DNA from: a virus
IMG/VR virus record: IMGVR_UViG_3300009109_000194
Location: 1-41,916 of that record
Reading direction: 5' to 3' (one strand)
DNA length: 41,916 nucleotides
Part shown: positions 19,101-26,247 of the stretch, piece after piece
Layout of the letters: each line of letters opens with the position of its first letter
Numbering within the stretch: the first letter of the stretch is position 1
Program-made: the position numbers and the translations under genes
Notes under the pieces: generated by a model
Databases searched by the model: none
What the model was told of the DNA's origin: nothing
What the model saw: the letters and a program-made list of their open reading frames with translations, nothing else

Positions 19101-19382
19101 GTAATACCTGAGGTAAGTTGTATAAACGTATTTGACAGTGAATATAGTGCGTGGCGCACAGCGTTTAGAGAAGCATATAAGTTATGTGCCAGTAATACTG
19201 TAGAGGACAAGTATAGATTAAAGTTATGGACTACAAAAGACAATACAGAGTTTGGAGAGTATAGTAAGCAAGGTGCTTTATGTGGTGTAGAACATTACAG
19301 CAAAATACAAGATGATTTTAATATTACTGACTGGAAGTGGTTAAGGAAGCAATTTGATCTATGGTATTCGCGACCTGTATAG
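16161..19382 (+). CDS. Large repeat protein, about ten FDFSW units, possible glycosyltransferase-like C-terminus
   Basis: 1073 residues, no signal peptide or membrane segment. A motif FDFSWHPD, then Y/H-V-F-P/G-S-Q-W-Q-R-D, recurs about ten times. The centres lie near residues 36, 103, 168, 233, 298, 365, 452, 571, 700 and 920. The spacing is 65-67 residues for the first six, then longer because of inserted domains. The later units also have a strand like IIFLDFGN or IVFISYDEKNAQENYE and a helix before the motif. From memory, the last 220 residues (ISYDE..N, AKRVDGVEG, then WRTAFREAYKL and the LW-WL end) resemble a glycosyltransferase-like protein of marine T4-like phages; a clear DxD motif is missing in that unit. 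It may act as a transferase, a scaffold or a lectin. The 3' end overlaps the convergent dehydrogenase gene by 59 nt. Confidence 0.85.
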   Translation: MYDKIYRKDYDIQQASERCKTRHYWYIDNGVDCSDFDFNWTPVPWESRFTHVFPSKWQRDGGIRLVNKDYPNGDVKFNKEKQVSRVPIKDKWVLDPDTDYIHFDFSWHPDTFTGVYTYVFPSQWQRDGGTRYVIEPDAPIKYVSDQVTVRIPNKDNWRLNKYTDYTNFDFSWHPDLSQGVYNYIFPSQWQRDGGTQYMVDRLAFPKYVSDQITKRISDLRYWTIPDDVDTDAFDFSWHPDPAHGSWTYVFPSLWQRNSSVTYRIMPDAPKKYVSDQVIRPLPNKKDWIIPDNIDEDSFDFSWMPDPDDPPYIYVFGTQWQKDGGPIYKVEGATEISYCTEQYAKAVPGRMRHWHITPTGTDYSSFDFSWHPEEAQKDYKHIFGTQWQRTSPIYYYSGSDPNPKVNYVSDQRVTMKSNALPRYTIETTLEDLIESHPEERFWALNAEMDYDKFDFSWHPDLSQMDYVHVFGSQWQKHSQTYYVNAPAYLKGNTHLNFVGDQKVVANSTLDIFYMDRGGEGSKERFNSLALRHSQTLKTRYFGNTRDTLLRCAKKCKTKRFWAVSSENSYGDFNFDWHCEPWQNGMLHVFGSKWNKWSNTFLVNADDFIRTFDWADKIEDVYNLNFVEDQLVTTLDDLNNIIFLDFGNSNAEEAYETVYSKHPRVKRIRFFDNYLDTFKRIMAKADTDYFWVTSSICDYSQFDFSWQPEPWQDTMLHTFQSGEQKFGDTFYVNKAHAEEQLKDIKLLDWYDKVNYCNEQIVTRTEWPEVIYDTDLVTAIKEHTFESPYVAFKHRSMAEYKTNYDPSVWRSEDRSLHVLSQSGSVSVVPKDCKEQISRQVYDYPYILRHEGIYMPDKPQDIVFISYDEKNAQENYEVLLKSFPYAKRVDGVEGMLNAMQEAARICETPYFYAVFAKTVLHENFKFNYQPDWLSNPKNYVFYAYNPVLDYSYGHGSIVMYDAEWLKDVTEAELDIDFTTTHEIEVIPEVSCINVFDSEYSAWRTAFREAYKLCASNTVEDKYRLKLWTTKDNTEFGEYSKQGALCGVEHYSKIQDDFNITDWKWLRKQFDLWYSRPV
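16266..18932 (+). repeat. Tandem protein-coding repeat array, about 195-nt period
   Basis: Nine to ten units encode the FDFSW...SQWQ motif. FDFSW codons start at 16266, 16467, 16662, 16857, 17052, 17253, 17514, 17871, 18258 and 18918. The interval is 195 nt for units 2 to 5, and DNA words such as TTTAGTTGGCATCC and CAGTGGCAACGTGATGG recur. Spacing grows and similarity falls toward the 3' end, as expected if the array expanded at the 5' part. Confidence 0.85.
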
Positions 19383-20235
19383 CATTAGTAACATCTGATT
19401 TTGGTGTTTCGCGTGTTTCCACGCAATCTATAAAGTGTCCTAATTCGTTTTCTAAAGGCGTTCTTCCTGTATAAGGAATAACTTCAGTTTGTATATCTTT
19501 ATTCAACCTATTGTTTTCTAACTTACTATGATTAGTAATAGTTAAAGTTTCCTCGTCAGTATCCCATATAGCACAGCCTTTGGTGCCTATTACTGTAACT
19601 ATTCGTTTACGCATAGGACTATACCAACCAACATCTACTTCTACAGAAACACCGTAACAATGCCCAGTAAAATGTATTCTGTCATAAGTTGTAGCATAGT
19701 TATTACTTAAATTATAAACGTTAACGTCCTTTACAACTATGGAATTATCCATAAGGTACTGTATAATACTAATGTCATGTGGTGCTAAACTTAATAATGG
19801 TGTTGTTTTAGTTTGATATATGCCCCAATTAAGACGCTCTGTTTTAATATGTCTTATCTCACCTAATACGCCGTCTGTTATTAGTTGTTTTAGTGTTATA
19901 CAATGGGGATGATATAAAAATATATGTCCTACCATTAAAACTTGATCATCTTGTAATATGTCGCGTAACTCTTTACATTGCTCTAATGTTTCTGCTAACG
20001 GTTTTTCAACGTAAACATCATGGCCGTTTAGTATTAGTTTTCTTGCTGATGTATAATGATCCCATAATGGTGTAGCAAGTATAACAGGGTCTAACGTGTC
20101 TATTTCATCAATAGTTTGTCCGTTTTTAATGTCTATAATTTGTGGTACTATGCCCTGCCTTTCAATAGCATGGGCCACCTTTGTACCCCAGTAGCCTGCG
20201 CCAACTAACCAAATTTTATTAATATCAAAAGCCAT
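19324..20235 (-). CDS. Gfo/Idh/MocA-family sugar-nucleotide dehydrogenase (WlbA-like)
   Basis: 303 residues. The N-terminal Rossmann motif VGAGYWG is at 11-17 and the catalytic-lysine motif EKP at 77-79. GHIFLYHP, ERLNWG and the substrate-site APHDISI (151-157) resemble WlbA/WbpB, the NAD-dependent 3-dehydrogenases of UDP-N-acetylglucosaminuronate-type substrates. It probably makes the 3-keto sugar used by the adjacent aminotransferase (11-nt overlap). It is the last gene of its minus-strand unit, and its 3' end overlaps the convergent repeat-protein gene by 59 nt. Exact substrate is inferred. Confidence 0.85.
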   Translation of the reverse strand: MAFDINKIWLVGAGYWGTKVAHAIERQGIVPQIIDIKNGQTIDEIDTLDPVILATPLWDHYTSARKLILNGHDVYVEKPLAETLEQCKELRDILQDDQVLMVGHIFLYHPHCITLKQLITDGVLGEIRHIKTERLNWGIYQTKTTPLLSLAPHDISIIQYLMDNSIVVKDVNVYNLSNNYATTYDRIHFTGHCYGVSVEVDVGWYSPMRKRIVTVIGTKGCAIWDTDEETLTITNHSKLENNRLNKDIQTEVIPYTGRTPLENELGHFIDCVETRETPKSDVTNAIQVANTIDQIASLTTSSQ

Positions 20236-21358
20236 TTGCTGTTTCTATAATATAATCTTGTTGTTCGTCTGTTAAACTATGATAGCAAGGTAGACTTACT
20301 ATGCTATGAGCAACTCTTTCTGCATTTGGACAATTACCCGGATAATTTTCATAAGCAGGTTGTTTTGTCATTGGAACACGATAATGTACATTACATTGTA
20401 TGCCGTTATTGTTCATATAGCTTATAAAATCATCCCTGTATTGCTCAAGTAATGTACCAAAGTATCCAGGAATTTCCCGCATCATTATAACGTAAACATA
20501 CCAGGTATGTGTATTATCAGGAAGTGCTTGTGGTGTTACAAACTTATCTTGATCAAGCATTTCATTATATTTTGTGCATATTTCACGTTTACGTTCAAGC
20601 CAATTGGCCAAATAAGGTAATTTTGCCTCTACAATTTTTGCTTGTATGTTATCTATTCTAGCATTATAACCCATTGTGTGATATAACCACTTATCATTCC
20701 TGCCATGATCTCTATACATTCGTGCCTTGTCAATTAGTCCTTTCTTGCCAGTAATAGCACCAGCGTCACCCATCGCACCTAAATTTTTAACAGGATTAAA
20801 ACTAAAACAAGTTAAGTCTACTAAATTACCAACACGTTGTCCTTTATATTTTGCACCAAAACTTTGTGCGGCATCTTCAATTAACCGCAAGCCATGATAA
20901 TCGTCACTAGAATGGTTATCTACTATCTCTTTTAGTTTATCAATATCTGGTGTTTGCCCATAAGTGTCTACAAACAATATTGCTCGAGTCTTAGTGTTTA
21001 TTGCTTCTTCTACTTTGTTTACATCAATTAAATAATTATGGTCTATATCCACAAATACAGGAGTAGCACCTACTTGTAAAATTGCTTCAGCCGTGCTTAC
21101 AAAAGTATGTGGTGTAGTAATTATTTCTTGTCCGGTCCAGTCCAATTGAAGTGATAACAATGCACACAATAAAGCAGTTGATCCACTACCTGTTGAAGCA
21201 CATGCTTCAGCACCTGTGTATTCTGCCATAACGTTTTCAAAATTATCTGTTACTGGACCAGTAATAAAATGACTGCCGTCTATACAATATTGTATAGCGG
21301 CGTCTATATCTTCTTTTGCTTCAATATATTGACTTTTAAGATCTGTAAAAGGAATCAT
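20225..21358 (-). CDS. DegT/DnrJ/EryC1-family sugar aminotransferase
   Basis: 377 residues, full length. Visible motifs: ACASTGSGSTALLCALL (PLP phosphate region), TTPHTFVSTAEAILQ, IEDAAQSFGA (D162 and Q165 contact the cofactor) and SFNPVKNLGAMGDAG with the Schiff-base lysine K191. These PLP enzymes aminate keto-sugar nucleotides using glutamate or glutamine. Beside the WlbA-like gene it probably carries out the C3 amination (WbpE/WlbC-like). Overlaps: 11 nt with the dehydrogenase gene downstream and 23 nt with the SDR upstream. No acetyltransferase is visible nearby, so the last step may be done by the host or differ. Confidence 0.9.
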   Translation of the reverse strand: MIPFTDLKSQYIEAKEDIDAAIQYCIDGSHFITGPVTDNFENVMAEYTGAEACASTGSGSTALLCALLSLQLDWTGQEIITTPHTFVSTAEAILQVGATPVFVDIDHNYLIDVNKVEEAINTKTRAILFVDTYGQTPDIDKLKEIVDNHSSDDYHGLRLIEDAAQSFGAKYKGQRVGNLVDLTCFSFNPVKNLGAMGDAGAITGKKGLIDKARMYRDHGRNDKWLYHTMGYNARIDNIQAKIVEAKLPYLANWLERKREICTKYNEMLDQDKFVTPQALPDNTHTWYVYVIMMREIPGYFGTLLEQYRDDFISYMNNNGIQCNVHYRVPMTKQPAYENYPGNCPNAERVAHSIVSLPCYHSLTDEQQDYIIETANGF

Positions 21359-22325
21359 CTTTATCTCTTAACCATTCCCAAGTATCAACAAACCCTTCTT
21401 CAATGTCTATTATGGGATCATATCCGAGTAAGTTTCTTGCTTTAGTATTACTACATGTGCCACGTTTACCAAACGCTTCGTTATGCTCTGCTATTTTTAT
21501 TTGACTATTGCTGTTAGTTACTTCAATTGCTACTGTTGCCGCTTCAACTAGAGTGCGGCTTCTTTCTCTTGTAATGTTGAATGTTTCATCAGCGGCCCTA
21601 TCGTTTAATACACATTGCACCATACCTTTTATAAAGTCATCCATGTGTGTAAAGTCTATACTTGAGTCTCCATTAACATATATAGTTTCATTGTTTGCGG
21701 CCTGCAATAAAAATTTCGGAACAACTCTGTCTATTATATCACGTGGTCCATATACAGCACTCGGACGTACAATAGTATATTCTACATTGTGTTCGTTACA
21801 GTATCGTTTAACAATGCCTTCACTCGCTAGTTTTAATATACCATAATCGCTTTTGGGTTGCATTTGATTCCAATCTTCTCTCATGCCATAAAAATGTCCG
21901 CCTGATGGCCAATCACCATATACCATACTGCTACTAACGTGGATAAATCGTTTAATGATACCTTGACTACCATATAATAAATTGTATACGCCTTTAACAA
22001 GGGAGTCGCAAGCCATTACGGGGTCATATTGTACTAATTTTACGCGAGAGAATGCCGCTAGGTTAACTATAATGTCTGGTTCGTATTTCTCTATTACCCT
22101 AGCAATACCTTTAGTGTTTTTAATATTTTCGTGTACAGGTGCCCGTAGTTTAGTTTGACTCATAAACTTTTGGCGATTAGAGGTCGTTATCCAAAACTCT
22201 CTAGGAGGGATTACGCCGTAATCAGTCTGTATATCTACAATAAGGATAGAGTGGCCAAGTGTTTCTAGTGCAACGGATAAATTATGCCCTATAAACCCTG
22301 CGCCACCAGCAATTAGTATTTTCAT
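21336..22325 (-). CDS. NAD-dependent epimerase/dehydratase (extended SDR)
   Basis: 329 residues from the ATG at 22325, which overlaps the thyX stop as ATGA; an upstream TTG (22331) is less likely. GGAGFIG at 7-13 binds NAD; SSSMVYG at 131-137 and Y161-x3-K165 form the catalytic triad; IVRPSAVYGP follows. The fold and length match sugar-nucleotide epimerases and 4,6-dehydratases. An unusual 30-residue segment (PREFWITTSNRQKF) follows the first beta-alpha unit. It makes an operon with the aminotransferase and dehydrogenase, so it probably supplies or epimerises their sugar nucleotide. Substrate not inferable. Confidence 0.88.
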   Translation of the reverse strand: MKILIAGGAGFIGHNLSVALETLGHSILIVDIQTDYGVIPPREFWITTSNRQKFMSQTKLRAPVHENIKNTKGIARVIEKYEPDIIVNLAAFSRVKLVQYDPVMACDSLVKGVYNLLYGSQGIIKRFIHVSSSMVYGDWPSGGHFYGMREDWNQMQPKSDYGILKLASEGIVKRYCNEHNVEYTIVRPSAVYGPRDIIDRVVPKFLLQAANNETIYVNGDSSIDFTHMDDFIKGMVQCVLNDRAADETFNITRERSRTLVEAATVAIEVTNSNSQIKIAEHNEAFGKRGTCSNTKARNLLGYDPIIDIEEGFVDTWEWLRDKDDSFYRS

Positions 22326-23224
22326 AGCCAAGTTGATTTAAATTCATTAAGGTCCCTTTTACTTATACCATATTTTTTAGCAACGCCGTCTTCGCCTCTA
22401 AAATCCTCTAATATGTTAAGCCACTTTTCTTTATCAATTAGTCTTTTAAGTATATCAACTTCCATTCTGCTTAAAGTGTGTGCGTTTTCTATAAAATCTT
22501 CATATGCTTCAGAGGCAATTGGAAACTTTTCTTTGACTAAACTATACATTGTGCGAGCAAGTTCTTGTATTTCCCACTGAGCGTGTTCATCCGCTCGTAG
22601 TTTGGTGTAATGGAAAAAGTTGTTTAAGTCTATTTTCCAATATAGTTCTGTGTAGTTGTTAAGTGGCAACACGATACGAGACAGTTCCCTAGACAAGCCT
22701 TGGCGATCTACAAAGTTATAATTGTCGTTCGGGTGCTCTCCTAAAAGACTTAAATAATCGTCGTAGTTTGATGCACCAATACGTTTAATAGTATTAAAGC
22801 ACATCTGCTCTTCCATAGGAGGTAGTTTACCTCCGCGGCCTTGCTTGTTACTTGTACTCTGTGGCTTTAGATTGTCTCTATTTGGGATATAGAATTCGTC
22901 TGACATAACACTATATCTTCCAGAGTACTCGTTTAAGTTTGCTGTCCTATGTCGTACGTGTTGCCTCATAACGAAGATAGGCATCTTTAAGTGGAACTTA
23001 ACTTCGCACATTTCTACGGGAGATGTATGTTTGTGCTTAACTAGATATCTTATTAATGCTCTATCGTTTCTAGTTCCTTTGGTACCCTTACCATAAGAAA
23101 CACGGGCCGCTTGGACTATCGACTCATCAGTTCCCATAGTGTCTATGAGTCCTACGAAGCCGTGGTCCAAATACTTTACATAGTTTGTACTGCTTTCAAA
23201 ATCAATGTCATTAACTTGTGTCAT
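22322..23224 (-). CDS. thyX: Flavin-dependent thymidylate synthase ThyX
   Basis: Methylates dUMP to dTMP with methylenetetrahydrofolate, NADPH and FAD. 300 residues, typical of longer phage and bacterial ThyX. The signature RHRTANLNEYSGRY at 91-104 is clear, and the downstream FAD/dUMP region (RQGLSRELSRIVLP, then NFFHYTKLRADEHAQWEIQ) is intact. It is part of a minus-strand run, with ATGA overlaps at both ends (upstream small gene and downstream SDR). Common in marine phages, where it supports DNA replication. Confidence 0.95.
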   Translation of the reverse strand: MTQVNDIDFESSTNYVKYLDHGFVGLIDTMGTDESIVQAARVSYGKGTKGTRNDRALIRYLVKHKHTSPVEMCEVKFHLKMPIFVMRQHVRHRTANLNEYSGRYSVMSDEFYIPNRDNLKPQSTSNKQGRGGKLPPMEEQMCFNTIKRIGASNYDDYLSLLGEHPNDNYNFVDRQGLSRELSRIVLPLNNYTELYWKIDLNNFFHYTKLRADEHAQWEIQELARTMYSLVKEKFPIASEAYEDFIENAHTLSRMEVDILKRLIDKEKWLNILEDFRGEDGVAKKYGISKRDLNEFKSTWL

Positions 23225-23544
23225 AAATTTTTCAATGTTTCGTCTGTGGTTGATTGAATATCCGTTGATATTTTTCCGATGTTTAAAATATAATCAACGG
23301 AGACTATTTCATCTTCAAATTCTTCCATTCGTTCTTCTAAAGCAATTTCTAAATCTTCTGGTGGAATGCCTTGTTGTAATAATTCTACTACACTAACAAT
23401 AATTTCTTGTTTACCTATAGTATGTACTACTAAATGGTCAATATATTCCACAGGTATGTTGGTTATATCAACCCCCTCTATTATTGTCTCCCACCTATTT
23501 AAAAATGCTCTAGTTAAACAAATACTATCATTAGGCTGTGGCAC
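23221..23544 (-). CDS. Small acidic protein upstream of thyX
   Basis: 107 residues, not recognised. Mostly helical and acidic (for example LEERMEEFEDEI), with no transmembrane segment. Its stop overlaps the thyX start and its own start overlaps the gene before it by 14 nt, so all three are co-translated. Possible regulator or phage structural accessory; no motif supports either. Confidence 0.75.
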   Translation of the reverse strand: MPQPNDSICLTRAFLNRWETIIEGVDITNIPVEYIDHLVVHTIGKQEIIVSVVELLQQGIPPEDLEIALEERMEEFEDEIVSVDYILNIGKISTDIQSTTDETLKNL

Positions 23545-24100
23545 GAGCCTTAGTCTTCTTTTTAGTTGTTGCTTTCTTTTTGACTGTTTTTGGCATCAAC
23601 TCATCTGCCTCTTCTCTTAACCTCGCCGCTTCTGATTCCATCATTGCAGCTTGATTATTAAGACTTTCAGCAATTTGTGCATCACTCATTACACTTCCAT
23701 CTTCTGTTTGACTTTGCTGTGCAACTACGGCGGGACTGCCAGTATCACTACTTACTTCATTTGCTCTAATTGCATCATTTACTTGATTTAATGGAACTGC
23801 ATTCTGTGAATCAGGCGTTAGTGCTACATCGTTTGTTGGAAGTTTCATTATTTTGCGAGTAGAATGTAATGTTTCCAAAATAGGACGTCCTTCTTTATTC
23901 ATATGGTGATGTAGCACATCAGCCAATTGATTGGATTGTTGCCCTTCAAGGCCCTCTAATACTGCCATTAAAGAGTCGTGTTCTGTCTCTGGTAACGATC
24001 TTGTCTTTACCACTAAACAATTATCTGGCTCGCCGGGAACTTCCCTGAAAAGTACTACTACTTTGTCGCTTGTTGATATTTGCTTGCCAACGTGTTTCAT
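23531..24100 (-). CDS. Unknown protein with Lys-rich C-terminal tail
   Basis: 189 residues. The first 80 form a small alpha/beta domain (VVVLFREVPGEPDN, then a helix with LEGLEGQQSN), the middle is a low-complexity linker, residues 140-165 form a likely coiled coil (AAMMESEAARLREEADEL), and the end is a KKKATTKKKTKARATA tail. The basic tail suggests DNA contact or a capsid-associated role. AGGAGAAATAT precedes the ATG. I recall a similar layout in marine T4-like phages without a function. Confidence 0.78.
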   Translation of the reverse strand: MKHVGKQISTSDKVVVLFREVPGEPDNCLVVKTRSLPETEHDSLMAVLEGLEGQQSNQLADVLHHHMNKEGRPILETLHSTRKIMKLPTNDVALTPDSQNAVPLNQVNDAIRANEVSSDTGSPAVVAQQSQTEDGSVMSDAQIAESLNNQAAMMESEAARLREEADELMPKTVKKKATTKKKTKARATA

Positions 24101-24109
24101 ATATTTCTC

Positions 24110-24424
24110 CTATTCCTCATCTGCAGGTGGTTCAATCTCTGCTGTTGGTGTATCATCATCTTCAGCTGGTGTATCTGGTGCTGGAACATGATGTTGTAAA
24201 AATGCTATTAATCTATCATAAGTCATACCAACTGCCGATAGTTCAGCGGCATTGAAAGCACCCCTACGGGAACTTACTTCAATAATTTGTTTTACTGCGG
24301 CTAAATCTGCTAAATTGAATGCAGGTACTTCATTATGATTGTGTTCTTGATCACCACCCTCATGTGAATGTGTTGTGCCGTCGTCGTGTGTATGCTCTAA
24401 TGGGTCTACTGTTTCGTCAGACAT
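24110..24424 (-). CDS. Small His-rich protein with conserved phage helix domain
   Basis: 104 residues. An N-terminal His/Asp-rich stretch (HTHDDGTTHSHEGG, EHNHNE) could bind metal. The middle (FNLADLAAVKQIIEVSS, RRGAFNAAELSAVGMTYDRL) resembles a helical domain found in many marine T4-like phage proteins of unknown function. The C-terminus is acidic and Pro-rich. AGGAGAACAAA is a strong ribosome site. Divergent from the exported protein at 24449. Confidence 0.78.
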   Translation of the reverse strand: MSDETVDPLEHTHDDGTTHSHEGGDQEHNHNEVPAFNLADLAAVKQIIEVSSRRGAFNAAELSAVGMTYDRLIAFLQHHVPAPDTPAEDDDTPTAEIEPPADEE

Positions 24425-24448
24425 TTTGTTCTCCTGATAAGTACTGTT

Positions 24449-24955
24449 ATGAAAATACTAATATCCTTAATATTGTCACTAATATTTATTATCCCTGTCT
24501 CCGCACAGGAAAAAAGTGATGTGGGTCCTAACTACTCTGAAGAGCAAATTCAAGAGCTTTTAAACACAGTTCAAGAAGGTGTTGAGTGTCAAATGGCAAA
24601 TAACTCCCTTAAGGCAGATTTAACATACTATAAAATTATTAATAGTGTATTAAAAGCGCCTGAACCAGAAGTATTGGCTAAAATAGAAGAAAAAATAGAG
24701 AAAAATAGAGTTTTATTTGAAGCATTTGTTACAGGATTAACTCAAGCATTAATTAATGTAGAAAGATTTACTGAGGAAGAAATCCAACAAATGTTTGTTG
24801 AATGGGTTAATTTTTCTAATACTAAAATAGAAACTCGTAAGTCAATTGGTTATAGAGATGGTTTATTAGAGCAACATCTTATAGAAACTTTTGAATATAT
24901 TAATATGTGTAGAAGGTGGGAAAAAAGTTTAATGGGTGAGATGGCACCTAACTAA
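24449..24955 (+). CDS. Small exported helical protein
   Basis: 168 residues. Residues 1-19 form a signal peptide (MKILISLILSLIFIIPVSAQ, predicted cut after SAQ or SA), followed by an acidic, mostly helical domain with two Cys (VECQM, NMCRR) that could pair in the periplasm. Not recognised. It is a lone plus-strand gene between minus-strand genes: only 24 bp separate it from the divergent gene at 24424 and its 3' end overlaps the convergent gene by 8 nt. It has no clear ribosome site. It may be a late-expressed envelope protein, such as a lysis or superinfection factor, but no motif shows this. Confidence 0.75.
   Translation: MKILISLILSLIFIIPVSAQEKSDVGPNYSEEQIQELLNTVQEGVECQMANNSLKADLTYYKIINSVLKAPEPEVLAKIEEKIEKNRVLFEAFVTGLTQALINVERFTEEEIQQMFVEWVNFSNTKIETRKSIGYRDGLLEQHLIETFEYINMCRRWEKSLMGEMAPN
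24483..24490 (-). promoter_or_regulatory. Late-promoter-like octamer AATAAATA
   Basis: On the minus strand this reads AATAAATA, one base from the T4 late consensus TATAAATA and matching the looser NATAAATA used by related marine phages. It lies 59 nt upstream of the start at 24424, inside the plus-strand exported-protein gene. Low confidence because the sequence is AT-rich. Confidence 0.3.
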
Positions 24956-25331
24956 GATACTCACAGGATAAAGCAAAATAACTCGCTTCATTAGGGATTT
25001 CAAATCCAATCTGCCACTCTATGTACCAAATCAGATCAAATAGTTCATCCTGTGTTAAACGTCCAGCACGTTGTTTAGATGGAGGTCTAATATATACTTG
25101 TTCATCCGTTGTTACTATTTGTTTTTGTATGCCGTAGCGTCCTTCCAAATTTAAATATATCCATTGATTTATTCGTTCAATATTCTTTTCTCTAGCACTG
25201 GCTTTGAATCGCGCCGCAGATTTTGTACTTTTGTTAATAATAATTTTAGTAAAATAAGGTGGGATCGTAGGAACTACGCGCTCGTCTGTAACGTTTAATG
25301 GATTTATAGTTTTAGTTTTATATAGACTCAT
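24948..25331 (-). CDS. Unknown basic protein
   Basis: 127 residues, not recognised. Basic N-terminal half (AARFKASAREKN), then a segment with IYLNLEGRYGIQKQI and a Trp-containing helix (FDLIWYIEWQIGFEI). No signal or membrane segment. The start overlaps the upstream membrane-protein stop by 4 nt (ATGA), and the stop faces the convergent exported-protein gene (8-nt overlap). Confidence 0.75.
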   Translation of the reverse strand: MSLYKTKTINPLNVTDERVVPTIPPYFTKIIINKSTKSAARFKASAREKNIERINQWIYLNLEGRYGIQKQIVTTDEQVYIRPPSKQRAGRLTQDELFDLIWYIEWQIGFEIPNEASYFALSCEYLS

Positions 25332-25555
25332 CCGAATATTAACCCTACTATGTATATAGTAAGAACGCCAAAATTTAATAGGAAAAGACTAGGTTCTCGC
25401 CATAAAAGACTAACAATAGTCCACAGAGCGTTTGCTAATAGAAATACATAAATGTATAATGGATGTATATTAAACGCCGCCAGTAAAGAACCTATTACTA
25501 ATACTGATGACGCGGTCCACGCTAAGACTTGGTAAGGTTTTCTAGTGTTCGCCAT
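25328..25555 (-). CDS. Small membrane protein
   Basis: 75 residues from the ATG at 25555; an upstream TTG (25567) would add four residues and is less likely. Three hydrophobic stretches are visible: VLAWTASSVLVIGSLLAAF, PLYIYVFLLANALWTIVSLL and LFLLNFGVLTIYIVGLIFG, so it is probably a two- or three-span inner-membrane protein. It overlaps the phosphomannomutase gene by 34 nt. It could be a small nicotinamide-transporter-like or holin-like protein; length and topology fit neither uniquely. Confidence 0.7.
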   Translation of the reverse strand: MANTRKPYQVLAWTASSVLVIGSLLAAFNIHPLYIYVFLLANALWTIVSLLWREPSLFLLNFGVLTIYIVGLIFG

Positions 25556-26247
25556 GTATGTTCCCAATCCTCTATGTGGTATACATAATCTCTATTAAAC
25601 GGATCGGGCATACGCCGCCTCCACAATGCTTCTGCTAATGTATAGTCATTGCCTCCTTCTTCCATTCTGTCACCAAAGAATGTGATAGGAGTATTGTCAA
25701 AATCACGTAGTATTTGTGACTTATCCATACCAAGTTGTGCTATGTCTAAACCAGTCTCACCACCAACTGTTGCATATACTTCTTCAAACTGTTTATTAAA
25801 CTGGTCCGCAATGCGATATCTTTCACGGGTTCGTTTATCATATTTGACATACTCTCTGCGTTCTTCACTGTTCGCATTGCGTCCTACTATGCTAAAGTTA
25901 AGCATACCTGTGCGGTATTCAAAATGATTGCCAGTGCGTAACGGAAAATTACTAACTGCTAGGTGTGCCGACAACCATTTCTCTTGCTCATCAGTTATCC
26001 TAAACTCATTATGCCATACTTCTACACCATTTTCCCATACACTACTACCTGAGCAGTTATAGCATCGCTTAATAGCATTGATTATATCCTCTCCTACTTG
26101 TTCTAGTGTTTTAGGATAGTCACTACCAGTAACTAAATGTACTTCGTGGCTTAAACAAAAGTCTATAAACCACTTTTCAAACGTGGGGTCAATTTTACTC
26201 CTGCTAGGAGTTAATGTTCCATCTACATCAAAAATAAATGCTCTCAT
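25522..26247 (-). CDS. Eukaryotic-type phosphomannomutase (HAD superfamily)
   Basis: 241 residues, the length of eukaryotic PMM (about 246). Motif I FDVDGTLTPSR at 6-16 with the two catalytic Asp; the TGSDYPKTLEQVG segment; RTGMLNFSIVGRNAN in the substrate cap; GGETGLDIAQ; and the magnesium motif ITFFGDRMEEGGNDY. These are the marks of the PMM branch of HAD proteins, not of a generic phosphatase. It converts mannose-6-phosphate to mannose-1-phosphate, the precursor of GDP-mannose. In context it could feed glycan synthesis. It overlaps the methyltransferase gene by 4 nt. Confidence 0.86.
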   Translation of the reverse strand: MRAFIFDVDGTLTPSRSKIDPTFEKWFIDFCLSHEVHLVTGSDYPKTLEQVGEDIINAIKRCYNCSGSSVWENGVEVWHNEFRITDEQEKWLSAHLAVSNFPLRTGNHFEYRTGMLNFSIVGRNANSEERREYVKYDKRTRERYRIADQFNKQFEEVYATVGGETGLDIAQLGMDKSQILRDFDNTPITFFGDRMEEGGNDYTLAEALWRRRMPDPFNRDYVYHIEDWEHTWRTLENLTKS

